Below are positions 43,484-52,589 of a stretch of DNA of 64,000 bases, piece after piece. Each line of letters starts with the position of its first letter. Within the stretch, counting starts at the first letter, position 1. The stretch covers positions 4,891-68,890 of the forward strand of contig CADCMR010000010.1 of the NCBI GenBank assembly GCA_902802585.1. Reading direction: 5' to 3'. The stretch comes from an uncultured bacterium (GTDB lineage: Bacteria; Verrucomicrobiota; Lentisphaeria; Victivallales; UBA1829). Position numbers and translations under genes: made by a program. The notes below the pieces were generated by a model. The model was not told the DNA's origin, did no database searches, and worked only from the letters and a program-made list of their open reading frames with translations.

Positions 43484-45163
43484 ATGCTTGACTCTGAAAA
43501 CCAAACGCTGAAAGACATCCTCCTGGGCGCTAACGCGTGTTCCGCGCAGAACATGAAGGAAGCGGAGGAGGAATACGAACGCACGGGGAAGCCGCTCCAG
43601 CAGATCCTGATCGACTTCCAGATCCTGTCCGAAAACGAGATTCTCAACTACATCGCCGAAAGCCTCGGCACGACCGTCGTCGACCTCTCCATGATCGAGG
43701 TACCGAAGGAGGTCATCGACCTCATCGACGCGGACAACGTCCGCATGCTCGGCGTCGTCCCGATTGAGGCGGACGACACCACCGTGACGCTCGCGGTCCG
43801 CAATCCGCTGAACTACCAGATCGCCGACGAAATGCGGTTCGTGCTCGGCAAGGACGTGATGATCGTCCTCGCCGAAGAGAAGCAGATCGACAAGTTCATC
43901 GACAAGTATTATCCCGTCGACATCAACAGCGTGAACGACCTCCTGTCCGAAATGGACGCCATGGAGGGCTCCGACTACGCCTACGCCAACGCCGAGGAAG
44001 ACGCGAACAAGGCGCCGATCATCAAGTTCGTGGACGCCGTCCTCTACCAGGCCATCCGCGACAAGGCGTCGGACATCCATTTCGAGCCGTTCGAGCACGA
44101 ATTCAAGATCCGCTACCGCATCGACGGCGCCCTGTACGAGATGTCCCCGCCGCCACGCAGCCTCGCAATCCCCGTCATCAGCCGCGTAAAAATCCTCTCC
44201 GGTCTGAACATTTCCGAGCGCCGCAAGCCGCAGGACGGTCGTATCCAGCTCAAGATCGCCGGACGCCCCATCGACCTCCGTGTGTCCACGCTCCCGACCT
44301 CCCACGGCGAATCCGTGGTGCTCCGCGTGCTCGACCGCTCCGTCGTCAACCTTGACCTCGACGTCCTCGGCATCAACGAAGACACGCTCAAGAAGATCCG
44401 CGAGATCATCGCCATGCCGAACGGCATCTTCATCATCACCGGCCCGACCGGCTCCGGCAAGACGACCACGCTGTACTCCGCACTGAAGGAGATCAACAAG
44501 GTCGAGGACAAGATCCTCACCGCCGAAGACCCTGTCGAATACGACCTCGAAGGCATCGTCCAGCTCCCGATCAACGATGCGATCGGAATGACCTTCGGAC
44601 GGGCCCTCCGCGCCTTCCTCCGTCAGGACCCCGACATCATCATGCTCGGTGAAACGCGCGATATCGAGACCGCGGAAATGGCGGTTCAGGCATCCCTCAC
44701 GGGACACCTCGTTTTCACCACGCTCCACACCAACGACGCCGCCGGCGCAGTGACCCGTCTGATCGATATGGGCGTCCAGCCCTTCCTCATCACCGCCTCG
44801 CTGATCGCCATCCTCGGTCAACGACTCCTCCGCCGCATCTGCCCGCACTGCCGCACCGCGTTCGTCCCCACCGACGACGACCTGAAGCTCCTCGGGCTCC
44901 AGCGGAAGGACATCGGCGAAAACAAGTTCTACTACGGCAAAGGCTGCCCCACCTGCAACAACACCGGGTACAAGGGACGAAAAGCCATTACCGAACTCCT
45001 CTGCATGAGCAGCAGGATCTCCTCGCTGATCCTGGACTCCGCGCCCGCCGTCGTCATCCGCGACAAAGCGCGCGAGCTCGGCATGACCACCATGCGCGAG
45101 GACGGCATCCGCGCCATCCTGAACGGCGAGACCACGATGGAAGAAGTTCTCAAATACACGTAA
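43484..45163 (+). CDS. pilB: type IV pilus / type II secretion assembly ATPase (second paralogue)
   Basis: A 559-aa close relative of the previous gene, in tandem 27 bases downstream. It has the same order: N-terminal domain (~1-150), Walker A GPTGSGKTTTLYSAL, AEDPVEYDLEGIVQLP, Walker B IIMLGETRDIETAEMA, LVFTTLHTNDAAG, and the zinc site CPHC...CPTCNNTGYKGRKAITE. Both copies keep all catalytic motifs, so neither is a dead copy. They may serve different pili, or one a secretion system. Confidence 0.92.
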   Translation: MLDSENQTLKDILLGANACSAQNMKEAEEEYERTGKPLQQILIDFQILSENEILNYIAESLGTTVVDLSMIEVPKEVIDLIDADNVRMLGVVPIEADDTTVTLAVRNPLNYQIADEMRFVLGKDVMIVLAEEKQIDKFIDKYYPVDINSVNDLLSEMDAMEGSDYAYANAEEDANKAPIIKFVDAVLYQAIRDKASDIHFEPFEHEFKIRYRIDGALYEMSPPPRSLAIPVISRVKILSGLNISERRKPQDGRIQLKIAGRPIDLRVSTLPTSHGESVVLRVLDRSVVNLDLDVLGINEDTLKKIREIIAMPNGIFIITGPTGSGKTTTLYSALKEINKVEDKILTAEDPVEYDLEGIVQLPINDAIGMTFGRALRAFLRQDPDIIMLGETRDIETAEMAVQASLTGHLVFTTLHTNDAAGAVTRLIDMGVQPFLITASLIAILGQRLLRRICPHCRTAFVPTDDDLKLLGLQRKDIGENKFYYGKGCPTCNNTGYKGRKAITELLCMSSRISSLILDSAPAVVIRDKARELGMTTMREDGIRAILNGETTMEEVLKYT

Positions 45164-45184
45164 TCAACATAAAGGGCCCTCAAC

Positions 45185-46252
45185 ATGGTTGAAATGGATG
45201 AATTACTGGATCTCGTCGTCACCGAAGGCGTCAGCGATTTGCACCTCGAAGTCGGCGTCCCCCCTGTAATCCGCCTCCACGGCGAAATGACCCAGCTTGA
45301 CCTTCCCCCGCTCCAGCCGGAAGACACGGAGGCGCTGGTCAAGTCGATCGCGTCCCCGCGCCATCTTCAGCAGCTCGCCGAAGACGGCGGCACCGACTTC
45401 GGTTTCGCGTTCGGCGACCGCGCGCGTTTCCGCGTCAGCGCGTTCAAGCAGAAAGGCTGCATCGGCTCGGTGCTCCGCCAGATCCCCAACGAGATGATGT
45501 CTCTCGCCAAGATCGGTCTCCCGCCGAGCATCAAGGACCTGCTCTACCGCCCCCGCGGCATGATCCTCGTGACCGGCCCGACCGGTTCCGGCAAGTCCAC
45601 CACGCTCGCCTCGATGATCAACGTCATCAACGAGGAGCGCGCCGTCCACATCATCACGGTCGAGGACCCCATCGAATTCTATCACCACCACAAGAAGAGC
45701 GTGGTGATCCAGCGTGAGGTCGGCGCGGACGTCCCGAGCTTCTCCGAAGCCCTCCGCCGCGCCCTCCGTCAGGACCCCGACATCATCCTCGTCGGCGAAT
45801 TGCGCGACCTGGTCACCATCGAAGCCGCCGTCACCGCCGCCGAAACCGGTCACCTGGTCTTCGGCACCCTCCACACCACCGGCGCGGCTCCGACCGTCGA
45901 CCGTATCGTCGACGCTTTCCCGACCAACCAGCAGCCGCAGATCCGCACCCAGCTCGCCGCCGGTCTCGTCGGCGTCATATCCCAGGTGCTCCTGCCCCGT
46001 ATCGACAAGCCCGGACGCGTCGCCGCCTTCGAGATCATGATCTCCACGCCGTCCATCCAGGCGCTGATCCGTGACGGCAAGACCTTCCGTATCACCTCGG
46101 ACATCCAGACGGGCGCGAAGTTCGGCATGAACACGCTCGACTCCCACCTCGTCGACCTCTACAAGAAGGGCATGGTCTCCTACGGCGAAGTCATCACGAA
46201 GGCGCAGGACCCCGAAGGCATCGTCCAGACACTCGCGAACACTAACATCTGA
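45185..46252 (+). CDS. pilT: twitching motility retraction ATPase
   Basis: A 355-aa ATPase that depolymerises pili. The N-terminal PAS-like domain has [19 protein letters not shown]. The ATPase has [37 protein letters not shown] (typical of PilT), [30 protein letters not shown] and INAFP-like [14 protein letters not shown]. The C-terminal AIRNLIRE motif of classic PilT reads SIQALIRD. It follows the second pilB by 21 bases and precedes pilC by 43. Confidence 0.93.
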   Translation: MVEMDELLDLVVTEGVSDLHLEVGVPPVIRLHGEMTQLDLPPLQPEDTEALVKSIASPRHLQQLAEDGGTDFGFAFGDRARFRVSAFKQKGCIGSVLRQIPNEMMSLAKIGLPPSIKDLLYRPRGMILVTGPTGSGKSTTLASMINVINEERAVHIITVEDPIEFYHHHKKSVVIQREVGADVPSFSEALRRALRQDPDIILVGELRDLVTIEAAVTAAETGHLVFGTLHTTGAAPTVDRIVDAFPTNQQPQIRTQLAAGLVGVISQVLLPRIDKPGRVAAFEIMISTPSIQALIRDGKTFRITSDIQTGAKFGMNTLDSHLVDLYKKGMVSYGEVITKAQDPEGIVQTLANTNI

Positions 46253-46295
46253 TTCAGGTTCTCATTCATTATTCACATAACTTGGAGTTCTCAAA

Positions 46296-47558
46296 ATGCC
46301 GATCTTCCAATACACCGCGATGGACGCATCCGGTAAGGAGCAGAAGGGACAGCACGACGCCGCAAACGAAGAAGCCGTCGCAGCGTTCCTGAAAGAGCAG
46401 GGGATGTTCCCCACCTCCATCAAGCCGCTCACAAAGACGGCCAAGGCAAAAAAAGAAAAGGCGAAAGGCCCGGCAGCGGCGAAGGGGCTGAACATCAACC
46501 TCGGTCCCGTCGTCATGAAAGGCAAGGACCTGACCGTCTTCACCCGTCAGCTCGCCATCCTGCTCGACGCCGGCCTCCCGCTGATCCGTTCGCTCAAGAC
46601 CCTCGAACGCCAGGCGAAAAACCCGTCCGTAAAAACCATTCTCGGCAAGGTCGCCTACTCCGTCGAAGGCGGCTCGACCTTCTCCGAAGCCCTCGCGCAG
46701 CACCCGAAATCGTTCGACAAACTCTACCTGAACATGATCCGCGCCGGCGAAGCCGCCGGTAAGCTCGAACTGATCCTCACCCGTCTGGCGGGCTTCCGCG
46801 AAAAGGCCGCCAAGATCGCCGGCAAGGTCAAATCCGCCATGGTCTACCCCGCCATCGTGCTCACCATCGCCATCGGCATCACCATCTTCCTCATGATCTT
46901 CATCGTCCCGAAATTCGAGGTCATGTTCACGGAAATGCTCGACGGCGCCGAACTGCCCGCCATCACCCAGTTCGTCATGGGCGTCAGCCGCTGGCTGCAG
47001 AACAACATCATCATCGCCATCATCATCGTGGCTGTTCTCGTGGTCGCCACGAAGTTCATCCTCAAGACGGAGAAAGGCAGGTTCTACTTCGACAAGGGCA
47101 TCTACAACGCCCCCATCATCGGACTGCTCATCTCCCGCAACGCCATCTCCAAGTTCTCCCGTACGCTCGGTACCCTCATGGGTTCCGGCGTGCCCGTCCT
47201 GAACGCACTCCAGATCGTCCGCGACACCGCCGGCAACGAGCTCGTTTCAAAAGCCGTCCAGCAGGTCCACGACGCCGTGAAGGAAGGCGAACCGATGGCG
47301 CCCCCGCTTTCCGCCACCAAGATCTTCCCCGACATGGTCATCAGTATGATCGAGGTCGGCGAGGAAACAGGCAAGCTCCCCGACATGCTGGAAAAGATCG
47401 CCGACACCTACGACGAGGAAGTCGACAACGCCGTCAGCGCCCTGACATCCATGATCGAACCGTTGATGATCGTCTTCCTGGCAGTCATCGTCGGCGGTAT
47501 CGTCATCGCCCTGTTCAGCCCGCTGATCACCATCATCCAGACCCTCGGCGGCGGCTGA
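46296..47558 (+). CDS. pilC: type IV pilus inner-membrane platform protein
   Basis: A 420-aa polytopic PilC/GspF protein on which the ATPases act. The N-terminal FQYTAMDASGKEQKGQHDAANEEAVAAFL is family-typical. Two T2SSF domains follow (FTRQLAILLDAGLPLIRSLKTLE; FSRTLGTLMGSGVPVLNALQIV). Transmembrane helices lie near ~185-207, ~232-255 and ~390-410. No pilin, prepilin peptidase or secretin is in the window. Confidence 0.93.
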   Translation: MPIFQYTAMDASGKEQKGQHDAANEEAVAAFLKEQGMFPTSIKPLTKTAKAKKEKAKGPAAAKGLNINLGPVVMKGKDLTVFTRQLAILLDAGLPLIRSLKTLERQAKNPSVKTILGKVAYSVEGGSTFSEALAQHPKSFDKLYLNMIRAGEAAGKLELILTRLAGFREKAAKIAGKVKSAMVYPAIVLTIAIGITIFLMIFIVPKFEVMFTEMLDGAELPAITQFVMGVSRWLQNNIIIAIIIVAVLVVATKFILKTEKGRFYFDKGIYNAPIIGLLISRNAISKFSRTLGTLMGSGVPVLNALQIVRDTAGNELVSKAVQQVHDAVKEGEPMAPPLSATKIFPDMVISMIEVGEETGKLPDMLEKIADTYDEEVDNAVSALTSMIEPLMIVFLAVIVGGIVIALFSPLITIIQTLGGG

Positions 47559-47571
47559 TCCGCTTCACCTC

Positions 47572-47599
47572 AGGTCCCGCTCAGGCGGGACCTTTTTTC
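47572..47599 (+). terminator. terminator of the pilus operon
   Basis: Arms AGGTCCCGC and GCGGGACCT with a 4-base loop, then TTTTTCTTTTT. It lies only 14 bases past the pilC stop and 28 bases before coaX. Confidence 0.92.
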
Positions 47600-47620
47600 T
47601 TTTTCCGGAGGTGCGCGCAA

Positions 47621-48331
47621 ATGCGCTGCTATCTGAACATCGGAAACACTCACACGCAGATCCTTCGTATCGAACCCGGAGGCGGTCTCAATCTTCTGGG
47701 GACAGTCGCCACAGACGAGTTTTCGCCGGAGATGATTCACCCGGACGAACTGTCGTTCATCGGCGCAGCGTGCGTCGTCGAACGCCTGTTCCCGGTCCTG
47801 GCGGACCTCAACGCCCACCTGGTGACGCCGGAGGCCGCCTCGAAAATCGTGGACTTCTCCCTCGTCGACGCGTCGACGCTCGGACAGGACCGCATCGCGA
47901 ATGCCGTTTACTTGACCAAAAGGGCCATTCTCCCGGCGGTTTCCATCGATTTCGGCACCTGCATCACCATGGAGGTCGTCGACGATCGGAGGCGCTTTCT
48001 CGGCGGCGCGATTTTCCCCGGACGCACCCTCGCGCGCCGCGCCCTCAACCTCTACACCTCGAAACTCCCGTTCGTCGAACTCGCGGACAACCTGCCCCCA
48101 AACATGGGCACAAATACCGCCGATGCCATCCGCATGGGCACCGACGCCGCTGCAATCGACGCCGTGGCGGGCTCCCTCGCCCGCGTCGAAAGGACGCTGG
48201 GACGCCGCCCCACCGTCTACGCCTGCGGCGGCGACCGCGCGTTTTTCCTGCGCGCACCGGAGCTCGCCGGCAGGATGAGTGACGGCAAAGACAATTTCAC
48301 GCTTCGCGGGATCGAGCTGCTTTTCAGTTGA
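47621..48331 (+). CDS. coaX: type III pantothenate kinase-like protein
   Basis: A 236-aa protein of the CoaX (acetate/sugar kinase-like) fold, catalysing the first step of CoA synthesis. Motifs are YLNIGNTHTQ (phosphate loop), LGQDRIANAVYL (catalytic Asp kept), SIDFGTCITMEVVD, GGAIFPGRTL, GTNTADAIRMG and a C-terminal YACGGDRAFF. The first motif is usually D-x-G-N-T. Here Asn6 replaces that Asp, which normally helps to hold metal and phosphate. GGAGGTG precedes the start. It is likely co-transcribed with trpF. Confidence 0.82.
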   Translation: MRCYLNIGNTHTQILRIEPGGGLNLLGTVATDEFSPEMIHPDELSFIGAACVVERLFPVLADLNAHLVTPEAASKIVDFSLVDASTLGQDRIANAVYLTKRAILPAVSIDFGTCITMEVVDDRRRFLGGAIFPGRTLARRALNLYTSKLPFVELADNLPPNMGTNTADAIRMGTDAAAIDAVAGSLARVERTLGRRPTVYACGGDRAFFLRAPELAGRMSDGKDNFTLRGIELLFS

Positions 48332-48341
48332 GAATCGCACC

Positions 48342-49001
48342 ATGAGGATCAAGATCTGCGGCATCAGGAACGAACTGGATTTGAAGGCGGCGCTCTCCGC
48401 CTCGCCGGATGCCGTCGGATTCCTGGTCGGGCAGGTCCATCCCTCGCCCGATTTCGTCCTCGCGTGCACGGCGCGCCGCCTCGCGAAATCCCTGCCGCCG
48501 TTTGTCCAGCCGTGGCTTGTCACGCACTTGTCCAAGCCTGAGGAGATTCTTGACCTCGCCGACGCCGCGGCGGTCTGCAACATCCAGCTCCACGGCGAAT
48601 CCACGCCGGAGGAAGTCTCCGCGATCCGCGACGCCCTTCCCCCGTACGCCAAGCTCGTGCGCGCGGTCCATCCCGAGCCGCAGGACGCCTTTTACCAATA
48701 CGCCGACTTCGTGCCGCTCATCGACGCGTTCCTGATCGACACGCTCAATCCGAAAACCGGGCAGGTTGGCGGGACCGGGCTCACCGGAAACTGGATCCGC
48801 GCCGCCCGGTTCGTGCAGGAATCCCCGCTCCCCGTCATCCTCGCGGGCGGACTCACGCCCGCAAACGTCGCGCGCGCCATCGAGCGCGTCCGCCCGTATG
48901 CAGTTGACGTGAACACCGGAGTCAAAACGTCGGGGGACCGTGAAGAAAGCGCCCTGCTCTGCCGCGCGTTCGTGAAGGCGGCGCGCCTTACGGACCTCTG
49001 A
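48342..49001 (+). CDS. trpF: phosphoribosylanthranilate isomerase
   Basis: A 219-aa (beta/alpha)8 enzyme of tryptophan synthesis. Conserved sites are MRIKICGIRNELDLKAAL (catalytic Cys in KICG), DAVGFLVG, NIQLHGESTPEE, GGTGLTGNW, ILAGGLTPANVARAI and DVNTGVKTSGDRE (the usual DvsSGVEt motif, with the second catalytic Asp). The start at 48342 follows coaX by 10 bases. An in-frame ATG at 48279 lies inside coaX and is not used. No other trp genes are in this window. Confidence 0.93.
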   Translation: MRIKICGIRNELDLKAALSASPDAVGFLVGQVHPSPDFVLACTARRLAKSLPPFVQPWLVTHLSKPEEILDLADAAAVCNIQLHGESTPEEVSAIRDALPPYAKLVRAVHPEPQDAFYQYADFVPLIDAFLIDTLNPKTGQVGGTGLTGNWIRAARFVQESPLPVILAGGLTPANVARAIERVRPYAVDVNTGVKTSGDREESALLCRAFVKAARLTDL

Positions 49002-49010
49002 ATCTTTCCC

Positions 49011-49038
49011 GGGCGCGGTCGCTCGTGCCGACGCCCGC
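49011..49038 (+). terminator. possible hairpin behind trpF
   Basis: CGGGCG and CGCCCG arms with an inner CGG/CCG pairing, 10 bases after the stop. There is no U-tract, so it is weak as an intrinsic terminator. The rest of the 275-base gap to 49276 holds the next promoter and no gene. Confidence 0.35.
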
Positions 49039-49145
49039 CATGAACGCATTTCCATCCTTTTGATTGAACTGTACGTTCCGCACTCTAAACAGGACATGGA
49101 CCAGAAGAAACGGGCAAAAAACCGGAATCTTTTCGGGACGGATGT

Positions 49146-49174
49146 TTGATATTCCGGGAATTGAATGATATATT
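49146..49174 (+). promoter_or_regulatory. strong sigma70-like promoter of the AIDA/FG-GAP protein
   Basis: TTGATA, 17 bases and TATATT. The start codon is about 100 bases further on, giving a long leader. Confidence 0.65.
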
Positions 49175-49276
49175 ACGTACACGATATTTTAAGGACGCGC
49201 CTGAAAAGGTTTTCCACGTTTCCCAATTGAACATATCATAAGACTAACATACCTCAACACGAAAGGCATCCGAACC

Positions 49277-52200
49277 ATGGCGGAATACATCGTATCCAGC
49301 GGCCAGTCCAGATCGGGAACAATCCTGAACAACGAAGATATCATGTACGTTCTCGACGGCGGCAGGGCGAACGACACAACGATCAATACCGGCGGCGCGC
49401 TCTTCCTTTCCAGCGGAGCCATCGCAAACGATGCCACGGTCAACTCCTACGGCGCGCTCATTGTCGAGGGCCTGGGCTTCATGAACAGAGCCACTGTCAA
49501 TCCCGGCGCATGGGTCACGGTCTTTTACGGCGGCACAATCCTGGATGCCGTGGAAAACGGCGGATATATTTCGATCGAAAGCGGCCGGGCGACTGTCACC
49601 TTCAAGCCAAATACGATCTCGGGACTCGTGCTGAATAACGAAAACGCCGCCTCGCTCCATTCCGGGACGACGGCGGTCGACGCCGTGGTCAACGAGGGCG
49701 GCATCATCGAAGTCTTCTCCGGCGGTCTGGCGAGCGGAACCATCCTGAACTATTCCGGCTATATGCATGTCAGCGAAAGAGAAGCAGTCGCGAAGAATAC
49801 GACCGTACTGGACGGCGGGCTGTATGTCAACAGAGGCCAGGCGAGTGCGACCATCGTGGACGACAACGGCTTCCTGAGCGTTGAAAACAGCGGCGTGGCG
49901 GACTCGAACACCATAAGACACGGCAGAATGCTCGTATCATCCGGCGGCACGGCGAACTACACCACCCTGTCCAGCGGCGGTAACCAGTATGTTCTTGAGA
50001 AAGGATTGGCATTCCGGACCACGGTATACGACGGCGGCCGGCTGTACATTTCCAGCGGCGGCTCCACCTCGATGACCCAGGTCAATTCGGAAGGGTGGTG
50101 TACCCTCTACTCCGGCGGTGTGCTTGATATTGGCATGATTTACTCCGACGGCCGGATTCATATGTCGGGCGGCGAAGCAAGGGACGTTTCGGTATACAGC
50201 GGCGGCCGGATTTTCGCCTACAGCGGCGCCGTTGTGAACAGCGCCACCCTGTTCGGCAATCTGAACGGATCGTCCGGGGGTTCGACGGGCGGAGCCCTCC
50301 ACATATCCGACGGGGCCGTGGCGAATTCGGTCAACGTGCAGTCGGGCGGCCGGCTGTACGTCTATTCCGGCGGAACGCTGAACAAAACCGCGGTGACGTC
50401 TGGCGGCACCATGCATATCCATTCCGGGGGGGTTCAGGACGAAGTCAGGGTGTTTTCGGACGGCACCGTGGTCGTCTCCAAAGGCGGCAAGCTCACCGGA
50501 AAACTGACGTTGAGCGGAGGCGCACTCGTCACGGTTTCCAGCGGCGGCATCGTCGATTTCGACCTCACCCGGGCCAAGGCAGGCGCATCGGCGCTCGTGA
50601 ACGACCTGTCGATCATCAAGGGGTCGCCGAAATACACGATCACGGTCGGCGGCGGATCCGATTTGCTCCGCACCGGCACGTACAGCCTCGCTTCCGGCGC
50701 AGCGGAGTTCAGAAGGACCGTCACCGTGACGACCCCGTTCGGCGAAGCGCTCGGCACGATCACGGTCGGCGGCGAAGCGCTCAACGACCGCGGCCTGGAT
50801 TACACGCTTGTGCTGAACGGCTCCGATCTTTCCGTCACGGTCGAGGAAAGCACGCTTTTCTCCGGGGATCTGACTTGGGAGAAACACATCTACGCCGGTT
50901 CGTCCGCGATCGACGTCGTCATCGACAAACCGGGTCGTCTCTACATCGAGAGCGGCGGCACGGCGAATCGGATCCGCGTCAACCAGGGGGGACGTTTCGA
51001 TGTCTCGAAGACCGGCGGAGCCAGTGACGTCTCCGTTGGCATCGGCGGAGTAATGAACGTATTCGGCACCGTGGCAAGCCAGGTCCGGATCGGTTCCACC
51101 GGTTCCATGACCGTCTTCAGCGGCGCCGCCGCATGCGAGGTCATTGTGCAGAATGGCGGCGTCCTGACCGTCTCCAAAGGCGGCATGCTGACCGGAAGTA
51201 TGGAATTGTACGGTGAAGCGGACGTCACGGTGTCCAGCGGCGGCACCGTAGACTTCGACCTCACGCGGACCTCGGCGGGCGCGAAGGCGCTTGTGAACGA
51301 CCTTTCGCTCATCAAAGGGGCGCCGGTGTACACGCTCACGGTCGACGGCGCCGAGGCCGACGGCACGTATTGTCTGGCGGGGGGCGCGGAGGGATTCAGC
51401 AAGTATATCTCCATGATCAACACCTCCGGCGAGGAGCTCTGCCTGCTTTCGCTCGGCAAAACCGTGATGGTCGACGGGACGTTTTACTCGATGGATCTGA
51501 GCGCGGGCAACTACCTGACCGTCACGATCTCGGGCAACACCCCGCCTCCGCCCGGAGACAGGCTGTTCTTCGAGGGCGACTTCAATGGCGACGACCGCGG
51601 CATGCTCGCCGTGCAGAAAGACGCCAATGTCACAGTCTATATGAATGGTGAACCGTGGGGGCTCGGGGTCACGCTCGATACGGGCTGGACGGTCGTCGAC
51701 ACGGGCGACTTCAACGGCGACCACCTGGACGACTTCCTGCGCGTGAATGACGAGGGCTATGTGGTCGGCGAGATATCGAACGGCAACGGCACGTTCACGC
51801 CGCAGGTCCTGAACCTGAAGAGCGCGGGCTGGGACATCCTCGGCACGGGCGATTTCAACGGCAACGGCACGTCCGATGTGCTGATTGCGAATCCGACGGG
51901 CGCATCGGAGACGATCGGACTGCTCGGCTATTGGGAAAGCGGCGTGACCTGGACGCTCATCAACGGCTACTCCGCCGAGTGGGAATGCGTCTCCACCGGC
52001 GATTTCGACGGCGACGGCAAGTGCGACATGCTCTGGCGGAATCAATTCGTCAGCGAAGAAGACGGCCTCACCTACAATGCATACTGCACTTGGATCGTGG
52101 AGAACGAGGTCGACTGGCGCATGGTCAGCGTCGCAAAACCCGACGAGTGGGATTTCCTCTGCTCCGGCGACTTCGACGGCAACGGCTCGCATGACATCGC

Positions 52201-52435
52201 CATGATCAACGACGTGGGCGTGGTCGGCATCTGGGGCATCGAAAACGGCTACCTGAGCTCGTGGTCGATCCTCAGCGCCGTGACAAGCGAATGGACGCTC
52301 GCCGGCGTCGCCGACTTCAATGCCGACGGCACGGACGACATCGCCTGGAGCAACACCGGCACCGGACTCACCGGCTACTGGCAGATCAACAACAAGGAAC
52401 TCACCACCTGGACCAATATCGCCGTCGTGTCGTAA
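49277..52435 (+). CDS. giant AIDA-repeat and FG-GAP surface or secreted protein
   Basis: A 1052-aa protein with no signal peptide: it starts MAEYIVSSGQSRSGTILNNE. Residues ~1-430 are AIDA-type beta-helix repeats of 18-24 residues with SGG turns (GGRLYVYSGGTLNKTAVTSG). The module ends in VDFDLTRAKAGASALVND and a beta domain. A second, shorter copy of repeats plus the same VDFDLTRTSAGAKALVND ending occupies ~530-730. After a Pro linker (NTPPPPGDR), residues ~755-1052 carry six FG-GAP/VCBS calcium-binding loops (GDFNGDDRG, GDFNGDHLDD, GDFNGNGTSD, GDFDGDGKCD, GDFDGNGSHD, ADFNADGTDD). No autotransporter barrel is present. Adhesion is the likely role. The export route is unclear. Confidence 0.85.
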   Translation: MAEYIVSSGQSRSGTILNNEDIMYVLDGGRANDTTINTGGALFLSSGAIANDATVNSYGALIVEGLGFMNRATVNPGAWVTVFYGGTILDAVENGGYISIESGRATVTFKPNTISGLVLNNENAASLHSGTTAVDAVVNEGGIIEVFSGGLASGTILNYSGYMHVSEREAVAKNTTVLDGGLYVNRGQASATIVDDNGFLSVENSGVADSNTIRHGRMLVSSGGTANYTTLSSGGNQYVLEKGLAFRTTVYDGGRLYISSGGSTSMTQVNSEGWCTLYSGGVLDIGMIYSDGRIHMSGGEARDVSVYSGGRIFAYSGAVVNSATLFGNLNGSSGGSTGGALHISDGAVANSVNVQSGGRLYVYSGGTLNKTAVTSGGTMHIHSGGVQDEVRVFSDGTVVVSKGGKLTGKLTLSGGALVTVSSGGIVDFDLTRAKAGASALVNDLSIIKGSPKYTITVGGGSDLLRTGTYSLASGAAEFRRTVTVTTPFGEALGTITVGGEALNDRGLDYTLVLNGSDLSVTVEESTLFSGDLTWEKHIYAGSSAIDVVIDKPGRLYIESGGTANRIRVNQGGRFDVSKTGGASDVSVGIGGVMNVFGTVASQVRIGSTGSMTVFSGAAACEVIVQNGGVLTVSKGGMLTGSMELYGEADVTVSSGGTVDFDLTRTSAGAKALVNDLSLIKGAPVYTLTVDGAEADGTYCLAGGAEGFSKYISMINTSGEELCLLSLGKTVMVDGTFYSMDLSAGNYLTVTISGNTPPPPGDRLFFEGDFNGDDRGMLAVQKDANVTVYMNGEPWGLGVTLDTGWTVVDTGDFNGDHLDDFLRVNDEGYVVGEISNGNGTFTPQVLNLKSAGWDILGTGDFNGNGTSDVLIANPTGASETIGLLGYWESGVTWTLINGYSAEWECVSTGDFDGDGKCDMLWRNQFVSEEDGLTYNAYCTWIVENEVDWRMVSVAKPDEWDFLCSGDFDGNGSHDIAMINDVGVVGIWGIENGYLSSWSILSAVTSEWTLAGVADFNADGTDDIAWSNTGTGLTGYWQINNKELTTWTNIAVVS

Positions 52436-52467
52436 AACTCGACAGAACAGAAGGCAAACCATCTTCA

Positions 52468-52506
52468 GGGGGCTGTTGCATTCCATTGAGGTTTTGCAAC
52501 AGCCCC
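52468..52506 (+). terminator. terminator of the AIDA/FG-GAP gene
   Basis: Arms GGGGCTGTTGCA and TGCAACAGCCCC with a loop of about 15 bases. The U-rich run GACTTTTTTC follows only after a further 10 bases. Confidence 0.65.
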
Positions 52507-52513
52507 ATATCAT

Positions 52514-52542
52514 TTGACTTTTTTCAGAGGAGGTGTTATATT
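52514..52542 (+). promoter_or_regulatory. strong sigma70-like promoter of the RTX gene
   Basis: TTGACT, 17 bases and TATATT, 47 bases before the start codon. It is very similar to the promoter of the neighbouring giant gene. Confidence 0.65.
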
Positions 52543-52589
52543 TTCCCTGAAATCATTCAGTCGCATTGATTTTGAACTGAGGAGCAGAC

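Noticed and set aside
41726..44848. Minus-strand open frame of about 1040 aa
   Set aside because: Spans two pilB genes antisense, with no domain and a shadow-type composition.
49937..52513. Minus-strand open frame of about 858 aa
   Set aside because: Antisense to the AIDA/FG-GAP gene. The repeats make sense only on the plus strand.
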